Source: Gammaproteobacteria bacterium (GTDB lineage Bacteria > Pseudomonadota > Gammaproteobacteria > Pseudomonadales > Pseudohongiellaceae). From it: a stretch of 64,000 nt of DNA. Numbering within the stretch: position 1 is the first letter of the stretch; each line of letters opens with the position of its first letter. The position numbers were made by a program, and so were the translations under genes. The notes below the pieces were generated by a model. The model saw nothing but the letters and a program-made list of their open reading frames with translations. It had not been told where the DNA came from and did not search any database. This document shows positions 39,186 to 47,574 of this stretch, one piece after another. The stretch is taken from positions 310,001 to 374,000 of the forward strand of contig PASF01000011.1 in assembly GCA_002711845.1 (NCBI GenBank), in the 5' to 3' direction.

Positions 39186-39961
39186 GGTTCTTCCCCCAGG
39201 TACACTTCCACCACGGCCGGATTGTTCTGCACCTGATCCATTGTGCCTTCAGCGAGCACGCTGCCCTGATGAAGCACCGTTACGGTGCGTGCAATGCTGC
39301 GCACAAACTCCATGTCATGCTCCACCACGACGACCGTGCGTTCGCCTGCCAGTGATGTCAGCAGCTCGGCCGTCTTTTCGGTTTCCTGGGCCGTCATGCC
39401 CGCGACCGGCTCATCAATCAGCATCAGCCGGGGATCGGAGACCAGCAACATGCCAATTTCCAGCCATTGTTTCTGACCATGGGACAGCACCCCAGCAGGC
39501 CGGCCCCTGAGCGCCGATAGCCCTATGGTGGCAAGCACGGCGTCAATGCGATCCCGCTGTTCCGAGTCGAGCCGGGCCATCAATGTGAACCAGACCCCTT
39601 TGCCAGTCTTCAATGACAGCTCCAGGTTTTCTGCCACACTGAGTGCCTCAAAGACGGTTGGTTTCTGGAACTTGCGCCCGATACCGAGACGGGCAATTGC
39701 CGCCTCGTCATGTTTCAGCAGATCCACCGTCTGGCCAAAATACACCTGGCCACTGTCGCACCGGGTTTTGCCGGTGATGACGTCCATCAGCGTGGTTTTA
39801 CCGGCGCCATTGGCGCCAATCAGGCACCGCAGCTCGCCGTCATTGATATACAGACTCAGGTCATTCAGCGCCTTGAAACCGTCAAAACTGACCGACAGCG
39901 CTTCAATATAGAGAATCACTTTGTGTGAAACATCAGGGGCTGCCACCTTGTTTAACTTCAT
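39182..39961 (-). CDS. urtD: Urea ABC transporter ATP-binding protein UrtD
   Basis: ABC ATPase of 259 residues, LivG type. Walker A GANGAGKTTLMDVITG, signature LSHGQKQWLEIGMLL and Walker B LMLIDEPVAGMTAQE are intact; the W in the signature and the DEPVAGM sequence are typical of UrtD. The gene overlaps both urtC and urtE by four bases. Confidence 0.97.
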   Translation of the reverse strand: MKLNKVAAPDVSHKVILYIEALSVSFDGFKALNDLSLYINDGELRCLIGANGAGKTTLMDVITGKTRCDSGQVYFGQTVDLLKHDEAAIARLGIGRKFQKPTVFEALSVAENLELSLKTGKGVWFTLMARLDSEQRDRIDAVLATIGLSALRGRPAGVLSHGQKQWLEIGMLLVSDPRLMLIDEPVAGMTAQETEKTAELLTSLAGERTVVVVEHDMEFVRSIARTVTVLHQGSVLAEGTMDQVQNNPAVVEVYLGEEP

Positions 39962-41115
39962 GCCCTGGCCTCCCCGGTCGTGGTCTCTGTACTGCCGTTA
40001 CTGTCCCCATTGTCGTCACGCTGCAGCCTGCGTTTGAGCAGGCCAGCCAGCCCCTTGGGCAGGAAGATGGTGACAAAGACAAACAGTGCACCAAGCATGA
40101 ATATCCAGCTTTCCGGCACCAGTGAGGTAAACCGGGTCTTGGCATAACTGACCAGAATGGCCCCCACGACCGCCCCATAGAGTGTGCCGCGCCCGCCGAC
40201 CGCAACCCAGACCACAATCTCGATTGAGTTGACGGGACTGAATTCACCCGGATTGATAATGCCTACCTGGGGGACATACAGTGCCCCCGCCAGCGCCGCA
40301 ATCAGAGCAGAATAGACAAACAGCCAGACCTTGAAATGATCGGTTCGGTAACCCAGAAAGCGCGCCCGGGCTTCACTGTCGCGAATCGAAACCAGCACCC
40401 GGCCCAGTCGCGAACGCATGATCAGCTGACTGGTGACAAACACCACACCCAGCACCATGGCCGTGATGACAAACAATCCGATCCGGGTGTTGTCGGCACT
40501 GAGATCAAAGCCAGCGATTTCCTTGAAATCGGTTAAACCGTTATTGCCACCAAACCCCATTTCATTGCGGAAAAAAGCCAGCATCAGGGCGTAGGTCAGC
40601 GCCTGGGTGATGATGGACAGATAAACTCCGGTAACCCGCGAACGGAATGCCAGCCAGCCAAAAACCAGTGCCAGCAACCCTGGCACAAGCCCGACCATCA
40701 GCATGGCAAACCAGAACTGATCCATCCCGAACCAGTACCAGGGCAGGCTGTCCCAGTTCAGGAACACCATAAAATCGGGCAGGTCCGGATTACCATAAAC
40801 GCCACGGTCGCCGATCTGCCGCATCAGGTACATGCCCATGGCATACCCGCCGAGCGCGAAAAACGCACCGTGGCCCAGGCTCAATATGCCGCAGTAGCCC
40901 CAGATGACATCCACCGCCAGCGCCAGCATGGCGTAACACAGGTATTTGCCCAGCAGCGTAATGGTATAGGTACTGACATGCAGCGCCGAGCTTTCCGGCA
41001 ATAACAGATTGGACAGGGATGCCAGCACCGTCGCCGCAAACAGCACCACAACAAACAGGGTGATGGTATTGCTGCCGCGTCGCAGCTCGCCCCAGATGCT
41101 TGCCAGTTGACTCAT
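39958..41115 (-). CDS. urtC: Urea ABC transporter permease UrtC
   Basis: LivM-type permease of 385 residues with about ten membrane segments. GYCGILSLGHGAFFALGGYA and VAVGGRGTLYGAVVGAI are the conserved branched-chain-permease loops. The frame is open to 41277, but ATG 41115 overlaps the urtB stop by four bases and has GGGAGGG upstream, which decides the start. Confidence 0.96.
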   Translation of the reverse strand: MSQLASIWGELRRGSNTITLFVVVLFAATVLASLSNLLLPESSALHVSTYTITLLGKYLCYAMLALAVDVIWGYCGILSLGHGAFFALGGYAMGMYLMRQIGDRGVYGNPDLPDFMVFLNWDSLPWYWFGMDQFWFAMLMVGLVPGLLALVFGWLAFRSRVTGVYLSIITQALTYALMLAFFRNEMGFGGNNGLTDFKEIAGFDLSADNTRIGLFVITAMVLGVVFVTSQLIMRSRLGRVLVSIRDSEARARFLGYRTDHFKVWLFVYSALIAALAGALYVPQVGIINPGEFSPVNSIEIVVWVAVGGRGTLYGAVVGAILVSYAKTRFTSLVPESWIFMLGALFVFVTIFLPKGLAGLLKRRLQRDDNGDSNGSTETTTGEARA

Positions 41116-42755
41116 TCGGCAGCCCTCCCTTTTTGCGGGAACAACCCTTTGGGCCGAACCTGAATAAACAGGATAATAAACACCAGCGTGATGATCTTGG
41201 CCAGCACCGCACCCGTCATCGGCTCCATGAACTTGTTGGCGAGCCCCAGTGAAAATGCTCCCACCAGCGTGCCCCACAAGTTACCCACGCCACCAAATAC
41301 AACGACCATAAACGAGTCGATGATGTAGTCCTGCCCCAGATTGGGGCCGACATTAGTCAGCTGACTGAGCGCGACACCGGCGATACCCGCGATACCGGAT
41401 CCCAGACCGAAGGTCATGGCATCAACCCAGTCAGTACGGATACCCATGGCTTTGGCCATATCCCGGTTCTGCGATACTGCACGTACCTGCAATCCCAGCG
41501 ACGTTTTCTTGAGAATCCACAGCAGGATGACAAACACAATTATCGAAAACAGCAGAATAAACAGACGATTGTTGGTCAGCGACAGCACCGGGTTGATGTC
41601 CCAGGCACCACTCATCCAGTCCGGCGACACCACACGCCGGTTCAGGGGCGAGAAGATCGTGCGCACGGCCTGCTGCAGGATCAGACTGATACCAAAGGTG
41701 GCCAGCAGCGTTTCCAGTGGCCGTCCGTTGAGGTAGCGGATGACAAAGCGCTGGATGAACATGCCCACCAGCCCCGACACCATAAACGCTGCCGGTATTG
41801 CCACCCAAAGCGAATAGTTGATGAATTCAGGCATCAGCAACTGCACGACATACGTGGTGTAGGCACCCAACATCAGCATCTCGCCATGGGCCATGTTGAT
41901 CACCCCCATGACGCCAAAGGTCACCGCCAGCCCAATGGCCGCGAGCAACAGCACGGAACCGAGACTGAGCCCATAGAATGCCTGTTCCATCAATTGGTAG
42001 AAACGCACCTTGCGCTCGATGCTGGCCATCGCCGAGACCATGGCTGCACGCACCTCGGGGTCCTGTTCATTGCGGCCGAGGTCATCGAGAAAGCTGCGCA
42101 ACAGGTTGCGCACTGGCCCCTGCAGATTGCCGTGCAGTGTCGCCACAGCGGCAAGGCGCTCTGGCTGCGGCGCATCGGTGACCAGTACATTCATCGCCAG
42201 CGCCACATTGATCATGTCGGCGACTGAGGCAACCTGCTCGTTGGCAATGGCTTCATTGAGGACGGCCAGGTTGTCCTCATCAAGATCACTGAGCATGGTG
42301 CGGGCGGCCTGTTCGCGCTCGGCATCGGTGCCCTGGAACAGCAGAATCCTGGCTATCGTTGCCTGCAGTACGGCACGCAGCCGGTTGTTGATAGGCACCC
42401 GTTCCAGTGATTCGGTATCGATACCGTCCATGACATCACCGGTGAAAACATCGGAGACAGTGATACGGCCACCACCACTTTCCTGGCGCACCACCAATTC
42501 CCGGTTTCCCGGTTGATAGTACAACTCACCGTCCTGCAGCGCGGTCAACAATGGCAGCACCGTCCGCCCCCCGACCTCTTCGATTTCAGTAACCAGTGAC
42601 GGCATACGCCTGAAATTGGCCTCCGTCAGCTCCAGTAACAGTGATGGCAGGGCGGTGTCGTTCGTGCTCGACGAGGCTTGAGGGGATTCAGGGGCTTGCT
42701 GCGCTGCCGCCATGGGAAGAACGAAGCAGCAAATCAACAACAAGAGGGTTCTCAC
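41112..42755 (-). CDS. urtB: Urea ABC transporter permease UrtB
   Basis: LivH-type permease of 547 residues. As in other UrtB proteins, a signal sequence and a periplasmic domain of about 240 residues (rich in helices, e.g. LRSFLDDLGRNEQDPEVRAA) precede the membrane permease, which has VTFGVMGVINMAHGEMLMLG and the closing GGVGNLWGTLVGAF. GTG 42755 has GGAG seven bases upstream. The long N-terminus is the family norm and not a fusion. Confidence 0.96.
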   Translation of the reverse strand: MRTLLLLICCFVLPMAAAQQAPESPQASSSTNDTALPSLLLELTEANFRRMPSLVTEIEEVGGRTVLPLLTALQDGELYYQPGNRELVVRQESGGGRITVSDVFTGDVMDGIDTESLERVPINNRLRAVLQATIARILLFQGTDAEREQAARTMLSDLDEDNLAVLNEAIANEQVASVADMINVALAMNVLVTDAPQPERLAAVATLHGNLQGPVRNLLRSFLDDLGRNEQDPEVRAAMVSAMASIERKVRFYQLMEQAFYGLSLGSVLLLAAIGLAVTFGVMGVINMAHGEMLMLGAYTTYVVQLLMPEFINYSLWVAIPAAFMVSGLVGMFIQRFVIRYLNGRPLETLLATFGISLILQQAVRTIFSPLNRRVVSPDWMSGAWDINPVLSLTNNRLFILLFSIIVFVILLWILKKTSLGLQVRAVSQNRDMAKAMGIRTDWVDAMTFGLGSGIAGIAGVALSQLTNVGPNLGQDYIIDSFMVVVFGGVGNLWGTLVGAFSLGLANKFMEPMTGAVLAKIITLVFIILFIQVRPKGLFPQKGRAAE

Positions 42756-42833
42756 GCGCTAACTCCATGACGAAAAGGCCGTCGGGATTCCGGGGAGGCC
42801 GTGCGCCCCCCACAGAGGTGATTCAAAGGCAGG

Positions 42834-44126
42834 TCAAAAGTCCGTGGTCTGTCCGGAACAGGTTTCCGTGACGGTGTTGTAGTTACCGCAGCGGATTGGG
42901 GGAGTCCAGTCGGAGATCAGGTCTTTGGAACCTTCCAGATAATCGGACCAGGCGTCTCCAGGCACCAGGCCGTCGGTCTCCCAGACCACCTGAAACTGAC
43001 CGTCAGACTGGATTTCGCCTATCAGCACCGGTTTGGACAGGTGGTGGTTCTTGTTCATCACCGCCATACCACCGGACAGGTTGGGCGTTTCTATACCAAT
43101 CATGGCCTGCTCTACCGCATCAACATCGGTGGTCCCGGCTTTCTCAACCGCCTTCACCCACATATTGAAACCGATGTATGTTGCCTCCATCGGGTCATTG
43201 GTCACCCGACCCGTGCTACCGATAAAATCATGCCACTGGGCGATGAACTCGGCATTGGCGTCAGTATCCACACTCTGAAAATAGTTCCAGGCGGCCATGT
43301 GTCCCACCAAAGGCCGGGCGTCAATACCGGACAGTTCTTCTTCGCCGACCGAGAAAGCGATCACCGGAATGTCCAGCGAGGAGATACCCTGGTTACCCAG
43401 TTCACGGTAGAACGGTACATTGGCATCCCCGTTGATGGTTGAGACCACCGCAGTTGCCTTGCCGGCGCTGCCAAAACGGCTGATATCAGAGACAATGCTT
43501 TGCCAGTCGGAATGACTGAAAGGCGTGTAGTTGATCATGATATCTTCATCCGCCACACCCTGCGCCTTCAGATAGGCTTCCAAAATTCTATTCGTAGTAC
43601 GCGGGTAGACGTAGTCGGTCCCGGCCAGCACCCAGCGTTCAATGCCCAGGTCATTCATCAGGTAATCGACGGCAGGGATAGCCTGCTGGTTGGGCGCAGC
43701 ACCGGTGTAGAAAATGTTCTTGGAAGACTCCTCGCCTTCATACTGTACCGGGTAAAACAACAGACCATTCAGCTCTTCCAGCACCGGCAGCATGGCTTTG
43801 CGTGATACGGAGGTCCACGCGCCGAAAATGACATCCACATTGTCCTGAGACAACAGCTGTCGGGTACGTTCTGCGAACAACGGCCAATCCGATGCCGGAT
43901 CCACCACCACTGCCTCCAGCGGGCGACCCAGAACACCACCTTTGGCGTTTTGCTGCTCCACCATCATCAACACTGTATCTTTTAACGTCGTTTCACTGAT
44001 GGCCATGGTGCCTGACAGAGAGTGCAATACGCCGACCTTGATGGGCTCCTGGGCCTGGGCGCCGAGACTGAACAGACAGGCGGCAGCGGTGAGAAGTGTG
44101 CGGGAGAAAAATGAGGTGTTGCGCAT
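42834..44126 (-). CDS. urtA: Urea ABC transporter substrate-binding protein UrtA
   Basis: Periplasmic binding protein of 430 residues with a signal peptide (ending SLGAQAQ). VGVLHSLSGTMAISETTLKD is the Leu/Ile/Val-binding-like opening that UrtA shares; the C-terminus NYNTVTETCSGQTT with an engaged Cys pair is also UrtA-like. ATG 44126 is preceded by AAGGAG with a six-base spacer; the reading frame extends further upstream without a ribosome site. The gene begins the urt-ure block; an inverted repeat lies 74 to 101 bases before it. Confidence 0.97.
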   Translation of the reverse strand: MRNTSFFSRTLLTAAACLFSLGAQAQEPIKVGVLHSLSGTMAISETTLKDTVLMMVEQQNAKGGVLGRPLEAVVVDPASDWPLFAERTRQLLSQDNVDVIFGAWTSVSRKAMLPVLEELNGLLFYPVQYEGEESSKNIFYTGAAPNQQAIPAVDYLMNDLGIERWVLAGTDYVYPRTTNRILEAYLKAQGVADEDIMINYTPFSHSDWQSIVSDISRFGSAGKATAVVSTINGDANVPFYRELGNQGISSLDIPVIAFSVGEEELSGIDARPLVGHMAAWNYFQSVDTDANAEFIAQWHDFIGSTGRVTNDPMEATYIGFNMWVKAVEKAGTTDVDAVEQAMIGIETPNLSGGMAVMNKNHHLSKPVLIGEIQSDGQFQVVWETDGLVPGDAWSDYLEGSKDLISDWTPPIRCGNYNTVTETCSGQTTDF

Positions 44127-44199
44127 GACGGACTCCTTAATAGATCTGATCTCATTCTGGAGATTCAGGCAGGCCAACAACAAGTCGGCGATTAACCAT

Positions 44200-44227
44200 G
44201 ATAACTACGTCATTTGACGCAGTTATC
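44200..44227. promoter_or_regulatory. 13-bp inverted repeat upstream of urtA
   Basis: GATAACTACGTCA, a two-base centre and TGACGCAGTTATC form an inverted repeat with one mismatch (G-U in RNA). It lies between the hupE-like stop and urtA. No T tract follows, so it may be an operator for the nearby LuxR-type regulator rather than a terminator; either is possible. Confidence 0.45.
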
Positions 44228-44238
44228 CTTTGGCTGAT

Positions 44239-45285
44239 TCAAATACTCATGACCCGTTCAACGGTCCAGAACAACCCCATACCGCCGACGACAAAAGCAC
44301 TGGCACGAATCATTTTCTGATCCAGGTGGATTCTGCGCAGCAGCATCAGTAACACCAGTACCGTGAAAACGAACAACAACTGGCCGATTTCAACACCGAC
44401 ATTGAAAAACAGCAGTGCAACCACGGTGTCAGCGGCAGAGACCCCCAATCCGCCCAGCACGCTGGCAAAGCCAAGGCCATGTATCAACCCGAAACCTGCG
44501 GTAATGCCCATGCGCCACCGCAGCGAGGCTATGGCACTGCGCTGCTGATGACCCGGGTTGTTGCGGAACTGATGTGCAAGTAATGCCTCCCGCGCCATAA
44601 ACACCACGGACAGGGCAATGATCGCCTCTACCGGCACAATGGGCACATTCACCAAGCCTAGGTGGGCCAATGCCAGGGAAATCGAGTGACCCAGCGTGAA
44701 AGCAGAGATCAGCCAGAGCAGGTTGATACCCCGTGCCAGCATGGCCAGACACAGGACAAACGCGAGATGGTCCAGCCCGATCAGCACATGCTCCGTGCCC
44801 AGTACCAGATATCGCCAGGCAGTCGCCGCAAAACCATCCGGCTGCCGGGTGGCAGCGTCGTCCCAATCCGGCAGGCTGAATTCGGCACCGAACTGGCCGC
44901 CCGACAACATGGTTGATACCACAGTGCCGTCCAAAAGGTGCAGTTCCAGCATCCCGCCATCGCGACCCCAGCGGGTGCGGATTCCACCATTGCTGCTTTC
45001 ATCGCAGTTAACGTCAAAACTGACGGTTACCGCATTGCCCGATGACATCCGTTCTTCACGTTCCAGAACCGAGCAACCGGCCGGCCAGCTGACCGGAAGA
45101 TCCGGGTCGAGATTGATCGGTAAACTGGCATCAAAGCGGAACCACAGGCCCTCGTCTTCGACATTCTGCTGAACCAGCGTGAATTGCGCCAGATCCAGAT
45201 AATGTGCGACGGCTACCGGGACCGACAATATGAACAACAGCGCCCCGGCCAGCTGCCATCGCCAGCGTTTAGCCACCACTGGCAC
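44239..45285 (-). CDS. HupE/UreJ family membrane protein, putative metal permease
   Basis: Membrane protein of 348 residues. A signal sequence and a periplasmic beta-rich domain of about 130 residues precede a six- or seven-segment membrane domain with the HupE/UreJ signatures GTEHVLIGLDHLAFVLCL, LGHSISLALAHLG, GLIHGLGFASVL and FNVGVEIGQL. His/Asp in these segments are the proposed metal ligands; relatives move nickel or cobalt. It overlaps the parvulin gene by 17 bases (GTG starts at 45285 or nearby), so the two are translationally linked. In this cluster nickel for urease or for the ureohydrolases is a reasonable guess. Confidence 0.85.
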   Translation of the reverse strand: MPVVAKRWRWQLAGALLFILSVPVAVAHYLDLAQFTLVQQNVEDEGLWFRFDASLPINLDPDLPVSWPAGCSVLEREERMSSGNAVTVSFDVNCDESSNGGIRTRWGRDGGMLELHLLDGTVVSTMLSGGQFGAEFSLPDWDDAATRQPDGFAATAWRYLVLGTEHVLIGLDHLAFVLCLAMLARGINLLWLISAFTLGHSISLALAHLGLVNVPIVPVEAIIALSVVFMAREALLAHQFRNNPGHQQRSAIASLRWRMGITAGFGLIHGLGFASVLGGLGVSAADTVVALLFFNVGVEIGQLLFVFTVLVLLMLLRRIHLDQKMIRASAFVVGGMGLFWTVERVMSI

Positions 45286-46114
45286 CCATTACAATGGTGA
45301 AGCGCTCTTTGATGGTTTCGGTGCGGGCACTGACATTTTGGCGACGATGATAATCCGCCCAGTCCTGGTCCAGTCGTTCACGTACTGCCTGATAAGACAT
45401 CAACTCGGGTGCACCCTTGTTGCTTACACGGGCGAAATGAAATCCCCGTGCAGACTCCACGGGCCCAACCCACTGGTCCACCGGTGCGGCTTTAAGCTCT
45501 TCATAGAACTCGCCACCAAAGCTGCTACGCAGAATACTTTCCGAATAGCTGTTGAGATTCCTGCCCAGCCAGAAAGCTTCACCTTCAACGGCTTCGCCGG
45601 CCTGCAGGGTTGCCAGAATACCGGCAGCATCCGTTGGCATCTCTTCGAAGTATACCTGGGTGAAACTCAATGTTGGCTCGGTGTAATACTGCTCCATGTT
45701 CTCCATATAGAAGTCCAGTAAGTCGGCCTCATCGACCGGCTCTGGCGAACCGGCCCACAACATGCGTACCTTTTCAATCAAGTGGGCGCGCATCTTGCTG
45801 TCACTCAGGTGCATCCGTTGCGCCAGAGCCTCTCGAAACAGAACCTCTTCATCAATCCACTGGGAAATCAGCGTCTGGGTTTCCGCGTCGGTGGGCCGAC
45901 GGCCTTCCAGCCAGGTGAAATTCTCCTGCAACATCGCGACCGTGGGGTCATCGATCACCACCACGTCGGCGTCATTTGCGGCCATGACATCACTGGCATC
46001 ACTGCTGCCGGACCAGGCGTTGTAGCCAAAGATGGCGACCGCTACCAGCACAAAAATCGACAACGGCTCGGTCAGTAGCTTTTTACTTCCCGGTACTATT
46101 TTCTGTTCACTCAT
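45269..46114 (-). CDS. Membrane-anchored parvulin-type peptidylprolyl isomerase
   Basis: PpiC/SurA-like foldase of 281 residues. One N-terminal anchor (PLSIFVLVAVAIFGYNAW) places the rest in the periplasm. An N-terminal chaperone region (ISQWIDEEVLFREALAQRM) precedes a parvulin domain (LSFTQVYFEE, then GPVESARGFHFARV). ATG 46114 was chosen; an ATG four codons upstream is also in frame. It follows the last ureohydrolase gene by 53 bases and overlaps the hupE-like gene, so it may help fold the exported enzymes or HupE periplasmic domain. Confidence 0.82.
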   Translation of the reverse strand: MSEQKIVPGSKKLLTEPLSIFVLVAVAIFGYNAWSGSSDASDVMAANDADVVVIDDPTVAMLQENFTWLEGRRPTDAETQTLISQWIDEEVLFREALAQRMHLSDSKMRAHLIEKVRMLWAGSPEPVDEADLLDFYMENMEQYYTEPTLSFTQVYFEEMPTDAAGILATLQAGEAVEGEAFWLGRNLNSYSESILRSSFGGEFYEELKAAPVDQWVGPVESARGFHFARVSNKGAPELMSYQAVRERLDQDWADYHRRQNVSARTETIKERFTIVMGASGG

Positions 46115-46167
46115 GTTCCACCCCATTTATCTCAGTCTTATGGTTACTCACAGCAATCGCCGGCAAC

Positions 46168-47574
46168 TCAGTTCTGTCCATGATCAACGGTGATGGGATC
46201 CAGATAGTTCTCATCGTCCAGACCCATTTTCCTCATGGCGACGCCACTCAGGCAGGTATTCATCATGTAGTTCGCGTTCATGGCACTGACATAACTCAAG
46301 TCCAGCATGGGTGCCAGGTCCATGATTTCGAAGCCTGCTATTTGCGTCTCTGCACAAAGTCTACGCAATAAAGGTGCCAGCTCTCGGATCGTCAGGCCAC
46401 CGGGTGCCGCGCGCCCTGCTGCTGGCAACTGAGACGGATCAATGACACTGACATCCAGAGAAATATACACGCGGTCAGTGGCCGACTTTGCTTCGTCAAT
46501 GATGCGCTCAGCCACGCTATCCCAGCCGTGACGCTCTACTTCGGCCATGGTGTGATACTTCACACCCTGCTCGCGCAGCCATTGGAAGGCTTGCGGCGTC
46601 GCCTGTGACCCACGTAAACCCACTTGGATCACGTTACTGCCATCAACCACGTTCTCCGTAATCAGACGGTAAACGGCGTCGCGATCGGACAAAAGGTGTG
46701 CACGAGTGGGCTCGGCGTTGTAATGCGCACCAAAATGAATCACCGTTAACGGCTCTGTTGCATCATTATCTTGCACAGCCTTGACGGTCGGATACATCAG
46801 GGAATGGTCACCACCGACAACAAACGGCACCGCGCCGGTCTGGGCTATCTCGCCGATGCGCTGGTAGGCATGCTCCATTCCCCGATGCACACTCATGCGG
46901 TCCACGGCAATGTCGCCGTAATCCACGACATTAAGCACCGCCAGCGGGTCGACCATGGAATAGACGTCGCGCCCCCCCATCATATGCATACTGCGAATGG
47001 TTTCCGGGGCATTGCGTGCGTCGCGCGCACCACTGCTCATGCTCTGCGGAATACCCACAATGGCAACCTCCACATCACCGGCGATCAGGTCGGCCTGGTC
47101 TACCGCGACCAGCGCACCGGCAAAGGTCGGAATGCCGCCCCACTGATGAATGTAGCGGTGCACGCTGAACGGGCCCGGCTCGCGCAGGTATTCGTTCAAG
47201 GCCTGTGGTCGGACGACCTTGAAGCCATTAAAGCTGCTCGCTTCCGGATTCAGCGGTATTTCTGCCATGTCGATGCCCGGTCGAAATGCCATGGCCTCAA
47301 TGGCCATCATCATGTCGCTGACAAATTGCTCAATCTGTTCTGGTGAACGACGGTCCAGTTCCTGATTGAGTTTTTCCCGGGTCGGGATGACCCGCAAAGG
47401 CTGAAATCCGCGCAGAAAGTCCACCTGCTCAGCACTCAGGCCATTGAGTTTGGCCATGATCTGTGGTGGAATGTCCGCCTCCGCCTGTTGCGCTAAACCG
47501 GTCGCAGGCGCCCATGCCAGCACCGAGCACAGTGCCACACCCGCAAACAGGTGACGTCGATAGTTAACCGTCAT
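46168..47574 (-). CDS. Exported ureohydrolase-family pseudoenzyme (copy A2)
   Basis: Arginase/agmatinase-fold protein of 468 residues with a signal peptide (ending TGLAQQ) and an N-terminal extension of about 130 residues shared by all four copies. Only three of six metal ligands remain: the His of GGDHS, the His of the second motif, which reads GAHYN instead of DAHxD, and the first Asp of DVSVIDP, where DVDxxDP is normal. The GTGTP substrate loop is replaced by AAGRAAP. Hydrolysis is therefore unlikely. Its ATG overlaps the stop of the complete copy B2 by four bases (ATGA), with GAGGAG in the end of B2, which favours equimolar synthesis and a subunit role. Confidence 0.85.
   Translation of the reverse strand: MTVNYRRHLFAGVALCSVLAWAPATGLAQQAEADIPPQIMAKLNGLSAEQVDFLRGFQPLRVIPTREKLNQELDRRSPEQIEQFVSDMMMAIEAMAFRPGIDMAEIPLNPEASSFNGFKVVRPQALNEYLREPGPFSVHRYIHQWGGIPTFAGALVAVDQADLIAGDVEVAIVGIPQSMSSGARDARNAPETIRSMHMMGGRDVYSMVDPLAVLNVVDYGDIAVDRMSVHRGMEHAYQRIGEIAQTGAVPFVVGGDHSLMYPTVKAVQDNDATEPLTVIHFGAHYNAEPTRAHLLSDRDAVYRLITENVVDGSNVIQVGLRGSQATPQAFQWLREQGVKYHTMAEVERHGWDSVAERIIDEAKSATDRVYISLDVSVIDPSQLPAAGRAAPGGLTIRELAPLLRRLCAETQIAGFEIMDLAPMLDLSYVSAMNANYMMNTCLSGVAMRKMGLDDENYLDPITVDHGQN

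Noticed and set aside
41112-42755. UrtB as a fusion with an extra periplasmic domain
   Set aside because: The long N-terminal region is normal for UrtB proteins.
44127-44238. Sigma-54 promoter or guanidine riboswitch before urtA
   Set aside because: No GG-N10-GC pair at a suitable place and no recognisable ykkC-type core; the only clear element is the dyad at 44200-44227.
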